Source: Levilinea saccharolytica (GTDB lineage Bacteria > Chloroflexota > Anaerolineae > Anaerolineales > Anaerolineaceae). From it: 64,000 nt of DNA. Under the pieces are notes generated by a model that had not been told where the DNA came from, searched no databases, and was given only the letters and a program-made list of their open reading frames with translations. This document shows positions 16,301 through 23,903 of this stretch, in pieces; within the stretch, counting starts at the first letter, position 1; every line of letters begins with the position of its first letter. The DNA lies in contig NZ_LGCM01000027.1 of NCBI RefSeq assembly GCF_001306035.1, forward strand, positions 178,826 through 242,825, given 5' to 3'. The position numbers were made by a program, and so were the translations under genes.

Positions 16301-18790
16301 CAGCCGCTGCAGCGGCAGGTTGTGCGGTTGACCCTGGGCAGCTTCGCGCAAGAAGGCCAGCGCTGCTTCCACCTTGCCCTGTTCGGCGCAAGCCCGGCCT
16401 AATCCTGCCTGCAGCCGCCCATGCCATTCCGCCTCGGCTGCCTCTGGATAATTCGATAACTCCTGATACAATCCCTCCGCCGCCAGCCATTCCCCTTTCA
16501 AGAGCTGAAGCTCAGCCTGTAAAACCTGTGTGTGAAAATCGTCCGGGCGTAAAAGCAAAGCCTTGTTCAGGGCTTCCTGCGCGGTTTCCAATCGTGCTGG
16601 GGTCTCTTCCATCATCGTGCGGCGCTGCAGCGGATTGGCAAAACTGAGTAGATTTTCGGCATAACGCACAAACCATTCCGGCTGCGCCTCCGCCGCTTGG
16701 ATTGCCGTTTCTAACAAAGGCAAAGCCCGTCCAAACTCGCCCTGCGCGCTGAACACATTCCCCAAAGCAAAGGATAATTCCGGGTTTTGCGGCCACATGC
16801 GGTTGGCTTCTTCCAAAACCCGCAGCGCCTCACTTAAATAGCCCAGATCCGTCAGCGTCCTTCCCAATTTCAGTGCGATGGGCAGCGACGTGGGCTGTAA
16901 ATTGGCCGCCTTGCGCAGATACGGCAGGGATTCACTGGGGGAACCCTGGGCCAGATACGCTTCAGACAGCAGGAAATTCAAGCTGCTGGAATTGGGTGCT
17001 GAAAGCACCCCCGCGCGCAGCGTTTCCAACCCGCGCTGCACATCCCCCAACCGCTGATAAGCCTCAGCCAAAAGTATCCAGCTCTGATCGCTTTCCGGGA
17101 ACATTAAAGTCGCCCGGCTCAAGAACGGCACTGCCAGAGCCGGCTGATTTTGGGACATCATCGCCTGCCCCATCAGGCGGTTGGCTTCCTCATGGTTGGG
17201 TTCCTGCTCCAAAATCCGTTCGCAGGCCTGCGCCGTCTCCTCAAAGTGTTCGGCAGCCAGCGCACTGCGCGCAAAAGCCAACCAGTCGCCTTGCTGAGGC
17301 TGAGCAGCCAGGTGCAGAACCTGCCGGCGTTCTTCCAACGCCTGTTCAAATTCCTTCCCGCGCTCCAAAAGGTCGCCCATCCGGCGGTGGTTCTCCTCTG
17401 CCTCCGGAGCCCACATCAACGCCAGCCGCGCATAGTGCTGCGCCTGGGTCAGGTCATTGTTGTCTTCGTACAGGTCGCTCAAACGCCGGATCAGACTCAA
17501 ATCCAGCGGCCGCGCTTCGAACAAATGCCGCGCCAGGCGTAAAGCATCTTCTGTCAGGCCCAGATCGAGCAGCGCGTCAACTGGCCCCACTGCGTTCCAT
17601 CCCAGGCAGATCTGCGGCTGGGCTGCTTCCAAAGCCGCCCCTTCGCCCGCCACCAGTTGATCCACGGCCCGGCCGGCCATTTCCAGTGCCACCTCTTGCT
17701 CACCGCGCTGACGAAGCTGCACAGCCCGGTAAATTCGCACCAGCGGGTTGGCATGACCGTCCGGCAGATCAACGCCCACCTCTGCCGTTCCCTTGGCCAA
17801 AGTCAATTCTGCGGCCAACTCACTGGAGATCTCGCCCAAAGCTTTGGTCTGCGCCCCTGCTGGCCTCGCCTGACCGGTACGAACCAACAGTTCCAATGCC
17901 GCCTGCCATTTTTTCAACGAATCTTGCGCTGCTCGGATCTGCTGTTCAGCCACGTCGGGCTGCCCGGCGTAGTGGTACAGAGCAGCCTGAACCTGCGCCT
18001 GATACGCGGTCTTGGCCAACCCTTCTGCGCTCCAAACCTCCGCTGCCGCCTCTTCGTTGGCGTTGTTTCCATTCAGCAATCTCGCCAACAGCATCTGCGC
18101 CAGTTGATTGACCAATACTTGCTGCCCCAATTGCTGCAGATGCTTCAGCCATCCCACCCAGGCGGTGGGTTCATAACGTTCCAATACATCCATCAGCAGC
18201 CGCAGTCGTTCTTCACCAGAAAGCGGATTACTCAGGAGCACATGCGTCACCAGCCAGACGACTTCTTTGCCGTCCAGCGCACCGGGCAGCGACATCAGCA
18301 TCTCATCGGGGTCAGGTACCAGCCCAAACAATACGGCCAGCGGGGTTGCCCAAAAGGTCACATCTCGCCCGCCTTTGCCCGATGCCAACTCCGCCGGAAG
18401 CCCCGTCCAGCGCTTCGTCACCCGCCGCCGTTCACGCAGCGCCAGCGCTAACAGCCCGGCTTCTTCCAAATTTTTCGGGCTTTTCCCGCTGCGCAGAGCC
18501 GCTTCATAGGCGCGAATGGCCTTCTGCCGTACCCCAGCTTCCACTTCAGGCAGGCTCGCCTGGCTCAAGTAAGCTGGCTCATACGCCAGTCCCAGGGCTG
18601 TCAGCGCCACTGATGCCAAAGAAAGCCCCCCCGCCAGACGCTCCGGGTCGGCGAAAATACGTTTGGCTGTCGCGGTTTGCTCCAGGCAGGTGCGCACCAG
18701 ACGGTCATTCCACAATGCAGACAGCCAGGGGCTTACCGCGTCCGCTGGCTGGTACTTTTGCACTTCCATGCAAAACTCAAGAAACTGCAT
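13394..18790 (-). CDS. Giant tetratricopeptide-repeat protein (1798 residues)
   Basis: Almost the whole length is made of degenerate TPR units, for example NPELSFALGNVFSAQGEFGRA, WQAGLTDDAMQSAKQTLRLAPNDLDQLSWFAELSAALGNW and GRYDAHYLMGRIQRQMGQLDQAIYHFSEAVRLAPAELAPYLDLGATYLDR, with the W-LG-Y-A-P pattern strongest near the C-terminus. The first 200 residues are helical but not clearly TPR. No enzymatic motif, signal peptide or membrane segment was found. ATG 18790 has AGGAG six bases upstream. It ends in a four-base overlap with the peptidase gene, so the two are probably made in fixed ratio. A scaffold, sensor or regulator of the peptidase is inferred; function is unknown. Confidence 0.85.
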   Translation of the reverse strand: MQFLEFCMEVQKYQPADAVSPWLSALWNDRLVRTCLEQTATAKRIFADPERLAGGLSLASVALTALGLAYEPAYLSQASLPEVEAGVRQKAIRAYEAALRSGKSPKNLEEAGLLALALRERRRVTKRWTGLPAELASGKGGRDVTFWATPLAVLFGLVPDPDEMLMSLPGALDGKEVVWLVTHVLLSNPLSGEERLRLLMDVLERYEPTAWVGWLKHLQQLGQQVLVNQLAQMLLARLLNGNNANEEAAAEVWSAEGLAKTAYQAQVQAALYHYAGQPDVAEQQIRAAQDSLKKWQAALELLVRTGQARPAGAQTKALGEISSELAAELTLAKGTAEVGVDLPDGHANPLVRIYRAVQLRQRGEQEVALEMAGRAVDQLVAGEGAALEAAQPQICLGWNAVGPVDALLDLGLTEDALRLARHLFEARPLDLSLIRRLSDLYEDNNDLTQAQHYARLALMWAPEAEENHRRMGDLLERGKEFEQALEERRQVLHLAAQPQQGDWLAFARSALAAEHFEETAQACERILEQEPNHEEANRLMGQAMMSQNQPALAVPFLSRATLMFPESDQSWILLAEAYQRLGDVQRGLETLRAGVLSAPNSSSLNFLLSEAYLAQGSPSESLPYLRKAANLQPTSLPIALKLGRTLTDLGYLSEALRVLEEANRMWPQNPELSFALGNVFSAQGEFGRALPLLETAIQAAEAQPEWFVRYAENLLSFANPLQRRTMMEETPARLETAQEALNKALLLRPDDFHTQVLQAELQLLKGEWLAAEGLYQELSNYPEAAEAEWHGRLQAGLGRACAEQGKVEAALAFLREAAQGQPHNLPLQRLLSEVYWQAGLTDDAMQSAKQTLRLAPNDLDQLSWFAELSAALGNWEAGVEALQTAAQLENDNGEIRVRLAEAQLMAGDILGAQVTLQELDCLAFVQGEHLRRAAYLQLRLGNASAALAFLQHAQQAAPENRQIRFETAGMLAQAGSLTDALDLIRTSDSQRAKDPVFLVFEADLLAASGRYQAAAACVEQSLRCEPAGFMDLQHGVLSEEWLASLTDPVDRWVRLAVWNRANGETAQALNYAEMALEARPEALEVRVLAAECAWAMMDETSAAEYVHLSDLDPARVENLRRDQPAAWAACWGLTLEHTLNAGNGEGIDAAEVMQWAAQVENARLWSAAARLQVRAGNWTLGRKAMDSARRAFEAEKERRAQGKIALYDWKPACLRTAERSLVQAWMELEDWEAAAAAAISGQARQPEEPRANYDLVRTLVLAVKRFRLLQELRCVTRLPGMQVLGADRYEQLDMALTQLEGLWPDGEVQLWRSLGQSLFQMTPQNVRGLVNTLKGAQAVESMILILRQLRNCALALQVAQQELDAPEVALQAALCHQEMEPQEGVELARGVVARRPNDPLGHVVLALLAEKSGDLPLALAALEKAVGFWPDEPEWQVWAGQLAESLNQGRSMLQHLEAAAEQRPEDARYAVLLARAYLEQSLPFRALELLSKATRSHPDSADLWMTMARTYRTITSHREALECAELACRLEAESAAPALLCSEICMDMNDGLRALAFANEALRRDPAESSAALLAGRALVLQGQERESLRVLSRFLAQHPDQPVVLFEQALLVERLEGVASAMPLYQRLTTLDAQNAKAFLAFGRAKLTSGDVLGAEKLVQTAIKLDSGRYDAHYLMGRIQRQMGQLDQAIYHFSEAVRLAPAELAPYLDLGATYLDRRETLQALQIYQKATQVAPEDPRAFTQAGILLRDNKDYLGAEAMLRKAAHLAPGDVQIRKQLGAIIALNLVHNPQEAKAYP

Positions 18791-18842
18791 AATTGCTCCT
18801 ATAGTTTTGATGTGCGCGTTCGGTTGCTTGCATCCTATCCAG

Positions 18843-19166
18843 TCAGGCTTGCCGCAAAATCACATAGGCCAGGAATATCAGCATCATCCCCGCCACCACC
18901 AGGAAAACCCCCACGCCGGTAGCGGTGCGAATCAGCTGGGTTAAAGAGTCCAGCAAAGAAGCCGCATTGCCCACCAGGCCCGAAACCTCCTCCGCCAGTC
19001 CTTTCTTAACCAGATGTGCGGTTTGTTCGGCAATCAGCTTCAGGTCCTGCCCCAACACCCGGCTCACCAGCACAAACACTCCCGCACCGAGTGTGATCAC
19101 CCCCACCGAGAACAGCACCAGGGCCATCGTAGAAAATAAGCTGTGCATAGAAAAAGAAAACATCAT
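18843..19166 (-). CDS. Small membrane protein with two transmembrane helices
   Basis: A protein of about 107 residues. Helix one is about residues 12-36 (TMALVLFSVGVITLGAGVFVLV), an amphipathic soluble middle follows (QDLKLIAEQTAHLVKKGLAEEVSGLVGNAASLLDSL), and helix two is about 82-105 (TGVGVFLVVAGMMLIFLAYVIL). It matches no family I recognise. Tandem ATGs at 19166 and 19163 sit just after GGGAGG, which together with the start codons forms one arm of a hairpin (19161-19200). A sigma-54 promoter lies immediately upstream at 19199-19214, making this the first gene of the inducible operon, 52 bases before the giant TPR gene. It may be a membrane anchor, a stress sensor or the peptidase's partner (all inference). 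Confidence 0.75.
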   Translation of the reverse strand: MMFSFSMHSLFSTMALVLFSVGVITLGAGVFVLVSRVLGQDLKLIAEQTAHLVKKGLAEEVSGLVGNAASLLDSLTQLIRTATGVGVFLVVAGMMLIFLAYVILRQA

Positions 19167-19200
19167 TGCCTCCCGAATCTCTATTCAAGAGGCAATGATG
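19150..19200 (-). promoter_or_regulatory. Attenuator-like hairpin overlapping RBS and start of the small membrane protein
   Basis: CATCATTGCCTC and GAGGCAATGATG form a perfect 12-bp inverted repeat (plus-strand 19161-19172 and 19189-19200) with a 16-base spacer. On the minus strand the second arm contains part of the GGGAGG ribosome site and both ATG codons, and is followed by TTTTCTTTTT. It therefore looks like an intrinsic terminator for read-through from the regulator gene and also masks translation initiation. A transcript beginning at the adjacent sigma-54 promoter (predicted start about 19186-19188) would lack the first arm and could not form the hairpin. Confidence 0.75.
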
Positions 19201-19214
19201 CAAGATGCGTGCCA
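19199..19214 (-). promoter_or_regulatory. Consensus sigma-54 promoter (-24/-12)
   Basis: On the minus strand TGGCACG (19214-19208), CATC, TTGCA (19203-19199) is an exact match to the sigma-54 consensus TGGCACG-N4-TTGCW, with GG and GC spaced by ten bases. It starts 12 bases after the stop of the sigma-54 activator gene and reads into the small membrane protein, giant TPR and TPR-peptidase genes. Predicted transcription start is about 19186-19188. Confidence 0.88.
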
Positions 19215-19225
19215 GGTTTTCAGTT

Positions 19226-20401
19226 TTAAGCCGCGCTTTGAATGATGTCCGCGGGCAAATGTTCCAGGTCCACCACTTCCTCGTCGCAAAACAGCAGGGC
19301 CCGTTCCACCGCGTTGCTCAGCTCACGGATGTTCCCCGGCCAGTCATAGTCTTGCAGGGCTTGCATCGCCCGCGGGGACACATCCCGCACATTCACCCCC
19401 ATGCGCGCGTTAAACTTGCGCACAAAGAAGCCAATCAGCTCCGGCACATCTTCTTTTCGTTCGCGCAGCGGCGGCAGGTGCAAATCCACCACCTTCAAAC
19501 GGTAATACAGGTCCTCGCGGAACTGGCCGTTTTTGATCATCGTCTTTAAATCGCGATTCGAGGCCGCCAAAATCTGCACATCCACCTTAATCAGGTTGGT
19601 GCCGCCCACCCGCCGGAAGGCGCGCTCTTCCAACGCCCGCAGCAGCTTCGCTTGAATATCCACTGGCATGGATGAAATTTCATCCAAGAACAAAATACTC
19701 CCATCCGCCACTTCCATCAGGCCTGTTTTCCGCCGCTCCGCGCTGGTGAAAGCCCCCGCCTCATAGCCAAACAATTCCGCTTCCAACATGGTAGATTGAA
19801 TCGCGGCGCAGTTGATGGCGATGAATTGTTTCCCAGCTCGCGGGCCAATGGAATGAATAAAACGCGCTAACACCTCTTTGCCGGTTCCGGTTTCACCCGT
19901 AATCAACACCGAGACAGAAGCCGCCGCCGCCCGCTGCGCCTGCGAGGCAATCGCTCGCATGGGTTTGCTTTGCCCCACAATAAACTGCGCTTGCTGTTGG
20001 TCTCTCTGCCGCAGGTGATCTAACTCCCGCCGCATCGAGACAATCTCACACGCCCGCTTCAGCGATTGCTCCAATTGGTTGATCTGAATGGGCTTGTTTA
20101 AAAAGTCGTGCGCGCCATCCTTCATCGCCTGCACGGCCATATCAATCTCGCCGTAGGCTGTGATCATGATCGTCGGTGGGCGCAGCGGCATCTTGGAGAT
20201 TTCATACAGCAAATTTGGCCCGTACCCGTCCGGCAGGTTCACATCCAGCAAAACCACATCCCCCGACCCGCGCCGCAAATGTTCGCGCGCCTCGGCCAAT
20301 GTGCCCGCCGTCAGCACCTCATAGCCCATTGGGGTCAAAATTTCCTTAAAAAAGGTTCGGGCGTTTTCTTCATCATCCACAACCAATACGCTGATCGCCA
20401 T
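19226..20401 (-). CDS. Sigma-54-dependent response regulator (NtrC family) lacking a DNA-binding domain
   Basis: 391 residues: receiver domain with phosphoacceptor Asp53 and Lys103, then an AAA+ domain with Walker A GETGTGKE (about 169-176), the sigma-54 contact loop GAFTSA (216-221), Walker B ILFLDE (about 236-241) and the WPGNIREL region. The protein stops shortly after LEHLPADI, just where NtrC-type activators normally continue into a Fis-type helix-turn-helix, so it has no visible DNA-binding domain. Regulators of this form (for example FlgR of Helicobacter) are known to act from solution. It is three bases downstream of its cognate kinase gene and 12 bases upstream of a consensus sigma-54 promoter. 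Confidence 0.93.
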   Translation of the reverse strand: MAISVLVVDDEENARTFFKEILTPMGYEVLTAGTLAEAREHLRRGSGDVVLLDVNLPDGYGPNLLYEISKMPLRPPTIMITAYGEIDMAVQAMKDGAHDFLNKPIQINQLEQSLKRACEIVSMRRELDHLRQRDQQQAQFIVGQSKPMRAIASQAQRAAAASVSVLITGETGTGKEVLARFIHSIGPRAGKQFIAINCAAIQSTMLEAELFGYEAGAFTSAERRKTGLMEVADGSILFLDEISSMPVDIQAKLLRALEERAFRRVGGTNLIKVDVQILAASNRDLKTMIKNGQFREDLYYRLKVVDLHLPPLRERKEDVPELIGFFVRKFNARMGVNVRDVSPRAMQALQDYDWPGNIRELSNAVERALLFCDEEVVDLEHLPADIIQSAA

Positions 20402-20404
20402 GCC

Positions 20405-22351
20405 TTATTCTCCGTCTTCTTCCATCGCCGGCAGCAGGACCGTGAACACCGTCCCTCCCGGAAATGAGTTTACTTGTATGCTGCCGCGGTGTGCCGTCAC
20501 AATCCGCTTGGTGATTGCCAGCCCCAAGCCCGTCCCGCGCGGGTTATGGGACACAAACGGTTCAAATAAGCGGCCCTGCAAATCCTCTGGGATCCCAGGC
20601 CCGTTATCCGAAACCGTGATTTCCACCTGCTTGCGGTTCGGGATGGCGTCGCTCGGCTGTACGTGAATGGCCAGGGTGCCGCCGTTCCCCCTGCCCATCA
20701 CCTCCACCGCATTGCTGATCAAATTGGTGAACACCTGCTCCAACGAGCGCGAATCGCCAAACACATCCGGCACATCCTGCGCCGCCTGGAAAAATGAACG
20801 CACGTTCACGCGGCTGAAGCGCGGCTGCCAGCGGTCCAAAATGCGCTGCAAAAGCGCCTGCACGTCCACCCGTTTGAAAGACGACTCGATCGAACGGGTC
20901 GAGGACAGCACCGATTCCATCAAATGTTCCAAGCGCCCGCAGTCCCCTTGAATACGCTGAATCACATCCTGGTTAGGATCATCCGAGGCCAGGCGCGCCG
21001 CTAAAACCTGTGTGCCCATCGAGATGTTGTTCAGCGGGTTGCGCACCTCGTGGGCAAAAATGGCGGTAATATCGCCCAGCATGGCGCGGTGCTCCAACTG
21101 CTGAGTGCGTATGCGCGTTTCTTCATGCTCGCTCACATCCGTCATCACCACCAGCACAGCCGTCACATCCTCATCCCGCTGCACCGGAAAGGTTTGAATA
21201 TGGGCCGGGATAGTAAGCCCATCGCGCCGGTGCACCGAAACCACTCCCAAATTCAGGGTCGGCACACCTCGTTCCACCGCATCCTGCAATGCCCGGATCA
21301 AGCCCTCCGGCCCGATCAGGATATTTTCAACCGGCTGCTGCCACACTTCCCAATCCGCATACCCCAACATCATCTCCGCCGATGGGTTAATCCCCTGAAT
21401 GGTCAAATCAGGAGAAATGACCACCACCCCTTCTTGAATATTATCAAATACTGCGCCGCGAATCAGGTTTTGTCCCAACGACCGCTCTTGTTCACTGCGC
21501 AAATTGGCCAGCAGGGTGTTCAACTGCAGCGACAGGCTCAGCAGCCCAGCGATAAATTCCACCATCGCCTGCAGCGCGTCCATCTGCGTTTCTTCCATGC
21601 CCGCTGCCACAAACAGGCCGAAGATACCTCCCTCCAGGCCCAGGGGCATCGTCACCACATAGTCCAGTCCCGCAATCCGCGCCGCGCGGTGAATTTCGCC
21701 TGACACCCGCTTCCCTGGCCGCCACACGCTTAGCCCAGTCAACCGCAGCAAATCCGCCGTAGAAATCTCCGCCGGAAAAACCTCACTCGCTTCACAGGAA
21801 TGCGTTTTGATCAGCCGCGGGAACTGGCTGTTGGCCTCATAAATGCACACATGGCTGGCCGGCAGGACAGATTGAATGTTGCCGAGCGCCTGTTCCAGGC
21901 AATGCGAAAAATTCTCGCAGTCCAACTGCCGAAGTAAGGACAGCGCCCAGGTGTATATTTCACGCGGATCCCAATTCAAGGCATTTTGACGCGCCTTGCT
22001 TTCCTCAAAGACGACCACCGTCCACATGCGCCCCCGCCCCAACGGGAACAAGCGCGCATTCACGCTGGTTGCCGCTCGCCGTGCCCGCCGAACCTCAATC
22101 CCCTCGGCCTCGGCCGCGTTCAAATCCAGCCCGCTAGCCAAATCGCCCACAGGCTTACCCATCACCCCCAGCTCAGAAAAAGCAGTCCATTGGAGGAATG
22201 CCTGGTTGGCGGCCACAATTTGCCCCTGTTTTGTGGTGCACACCACAGCCGCATCTTGCATCAGGTTCAGCAAGGTCGTCACATCTTCCAACGTCAGGCT
22301 GGACCCGCGCAGGAAGCTTTGCAAAGTAGTTGAAGGGCTGGCGGTGCTCAT
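20405..22351 (-). CDS. Soluble PAS-GAF-PAS sensor histidine kinase (NtrB type)
   Basis: 648 residues without transmembrane segments. There is a PAS-like domain at about 20-120, a GAF-like region at about 150-290, a second PAS domain at about 300-410 (VFDNIQEGVVVISPDLTIQGINPSAEMMLGY), a HisKA domain with FAHEVRNPL and phospho-acceptor His434, then HATPase_c with NLISNAVEVMGRG, DNGPGIPEDLQGRLFEPF and GTGLGLAI. It is predicted to sense a cytoplasmic signal and phosphorylate the response regulator encoded next. Its ATG overlaps the rpoN TGA (22348-22351), so sigma factor and kinase are translationally coupled. The signal is unknown. Confidence 0.93.
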   Translation of the reverse strand: MSTASPSTTLQSFLRGSSLTLEDVTTLLNLMQDAAVVCTTKQGQIVAANQAFLQWTAFSELGVMGKPVGDLASGLDLNAAEAEGIEVRRARRAATSVNARLFPLGRGRMWTVVVFEESKARQNALNWDPREIYTWALSLLRQLDCENFSHCLEQALGNIQSVLPASHVCIYEANSQFPRLIKTHSCEASEVFPAEISTADLLRLTGLSVWRPGKRVSGEIHRAARIAGLDYVVTMPLGLEGGIFGLFVAAGMEETQMDALQAMVEFIAGLLSLSLQLNTLLANLRSEQERSLGQNLIRGAVFDNIQEGVVVISPDLTIQGINPSAEMMLGYADWEVWQQPVENILIGPEGLIRALQDAVERGVPTLNLGVVSVHRRDGLTIPAHIQTFPVQRDEDVTAVLVVMTDVSEHEETRIRTQQLEHRAMLGDITAIFAHEVRNPLNNISMGTQVLAARLASDDPNQDVIQRIQGDCGRLEHLMESVLSSTRSIESSFKRVDVQALLQRILDRWQPRFSRVNVRSFFQAAQDVPDVFGDSRSLEQVFTNLISNAVEVMGRGNGGTLAIHVQPSDAIPNRKQVEITVSDNGPGIPEDLQGRLFEPFVSHNPRGTGLGLAITKRIVTAHRGSIQVNSFPGGTVFTVLLPAMEEDGE

Positions 22352-23769
22352 AAGGATTTTGCCATCACCCCCATCCGCAAATGGGCTGGCAAAATACCTT
22401 CCATCGCTCGATATTTGGCCACAGTGCGCCGCGCCACCTGAAAGCCGCGGTCCGCCAGCATATCCGCCAGTTCCGCATCGCTCAGCGGCCGCGCCTCGTC
22501 TGCGATCATCTCTTTCAAAACCGAGCGCACATTCATACTCCGATCAAAGAACGCGGAGAGCGGCACAATCCTCCGATTCGGCAGCTGCACAGTCTTATTG
22601 GCCACCGCGCGCGAAATGGTCGATTCATGCACACCCAGTTCGCGGGAAAGCTGCGCGCGCGTCAAAGGCCGTAAGTATTTTTCACCCTGCAAAATGTACC
22701 CGCGCTGGAACATAACCACTTTTTGAATCAAACGCTGAATGGTGTAATTGCGCTGCTGCAAGCACTTCACAAACAGCGAAGCCTTCTCAATGTCCTCGCG
22801 CCAGCTCTCTTTCATTTCCTCATCCGCCGACTGCACCGCCTTCCGGAACATCGGGTTCACCCGCAGAGTGCCTGCGATCGGCGTGATGATTTCCACCACC
22901 AAAGGTTTTTCAGGGTCTTCGTTGTAATATCCAATTAGAATATCTGGGTGGTGATAAACGTTCAGCTGTGCCCCGCTGGGTTGGCGCACATCCCCCCAAT
23001 GCGAGCGCGCCGGGAAGGGGTACAGGTTGTCGCTGATAAATTGCACAGCTTTGTGCACCTGCGAAAGCGGCGCATGGAATTTTCGCGCCAGGTCGCCGTA
23101 CAGTCGGCGGCTCAGCAAATCCATCCCTTCCATCACGATCGGGCGTGCCAGCCGCGGGATGGTGGAGCCCACTTCCTCCAAAACATCCATCTGCACCAAC
23201 AGCGCTTCGCGCGGGCTGCCAGACGCCACTCCCACCGGATCAGCGTGTTGGATCAGGCGCTGCACCTTTTCCACCATGCTCAGCGGCACATGCAGATAAC
23301 GCACCACCTCCACCAGAGGGATCGCCAGCAGCCCATCTTCATCCAGGTTGGTCAGCAAGTAGGCCGCCACTTTGCGCTCATCCCCCTCCAAATCAGGCGC
23401 GATCTGCCGCAGCACATAGGTGGGCAGTTCCTCCCAGGTGGCGCTGAAATTATCTTCCGGCAAGTCGCCTTCTCCACCCGATGAACGCGGCCCATCGTAG
23501 AATTCATCTCGTGGGGAAAGATAGATGATCGGTTCATCCATCAAGTCCGTGGCCGGCGCACTGCAAATGGGGCAGTGGCCCTGATCCGGCAGCAGGCGGT
23601 GGCAGGACGGGCAGCGGCGTTCTTCCACCAGCTCAAGCGCGGGATTCGAAGCCAGTTCCGCCTCAATTTGTTGACGCAGCTCGCCCACAGGCAAACACAG
23701 CAGCGTCATGGTTTGCGCCAGATGCGCGGTGGTCAGCGGTCGCAGAGAGGGAACGTGAATTTGAAACAT
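22348..23769 (-). CDS. rpoN: RNA polymerase sigma-54 factor with zinc-ribbon insertion
   Basis: 473 residues. Region I is present but divergent (LRPLTTAHLAQTMTLLCLPVGELRQQIEAELASNPALEL). It is followed by CPSCHRLLPDQGHCPIC (Cys53, 56, 66, 69), a C-x2-C-x9-C-x2-C zinc-ribbon-like element where typical RpoN has an acidic linker. The core-binding region, a helix-turn-helix (RAQLSRELGVHESTISRAVANK) and the RpoN box ARRTVAKYR (446-454) that reads the -24 element are all recognisable. It heads the operon of its own kinase and activator and is transcribed from a sigma-70-type promoter at 23794-23822. The cassette looks like a dedicated sigma-54 module, although rpoN may also serve the rest of the genome. 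Confidence 0.93.
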   Translation of the reverse strand: MFQIHVPSLRPLTTAHLAQTMTLLCLPVGELRQQIEAELASNPALELVEERRCPSCHRLLPDQGHCPICSAPATDLMDEPIIYLSPRDEFYDGPRSSGGEGDLPEDNFSATWEELPTYVLRQIAPDLEGDERKVAAYLLTNLDEDGLLAIPLVEVVRYLHVPLSMVEKVQRLIQHADPVGVASGSPREALLVQMDVLEEVGSTIPRLARPIVMEGMDLLSRRLYGDLARKFHAPLSQVHKAVQFISDNLYPFPARSHWGDVRQPSGAQLNVYHHPDILIGYYNEDPEKPLVVEIITPIAGTLRVNPMFRKAVQSADEEMKESWREDIEKASLFVKCLQQRNYTIQRLIQKVVMFQRGYILQGEKYLRPLTRAQLSRELGVHESTISRAVANKTVQLPNRRIVPLSAFFDRSMNVRSVLKEMIADEARPLSDAELADMLADRGFQVARRTVAKYRAMEGILPAHLRMGVMAKSL

Positions 23770-23793
23770 AAGTCACCTGCTTGAGGTAAGATG

Positions 23794-23822
23794 AGTATAG
23801 ATCGCCTCGCTGAACGTTGCAA
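23794..23822 (-). promoter_or_regulatory. Sigma-70-type promoter of the rpoN-kinase-regulator operon
   Basis: On the minus strand TTGCAA (23822-23817), 17-base spacer, TATACT (23799-23794). Transcription would start near 23787, 18 bases before the rpoN ATG, with AGGTGA as ribosome site. The sigma-54 gene therefore appears to be made by housekeeping polymerase. Confidence 0.7.
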
Positions 23823-23866
23823 GTTTTATACCAGGGCAATTTTTAGGGTTCTCAAAGCGATTTTGG

Positions 23867-23872
23867 TACAAT
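23867..23872 (+). promoter_or_regulatory. Probable -10 box of trmFO
   Basis: TACAAT at 23867-23872, 32 bases before the trmFO ATG. No convincing -35 box is seen at the right spacing. Confidence 0.35.
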
Positions 23873-23903
23873 TTGGTCATCTTCTTGCATCCCAGGTGTC
23901 CCT

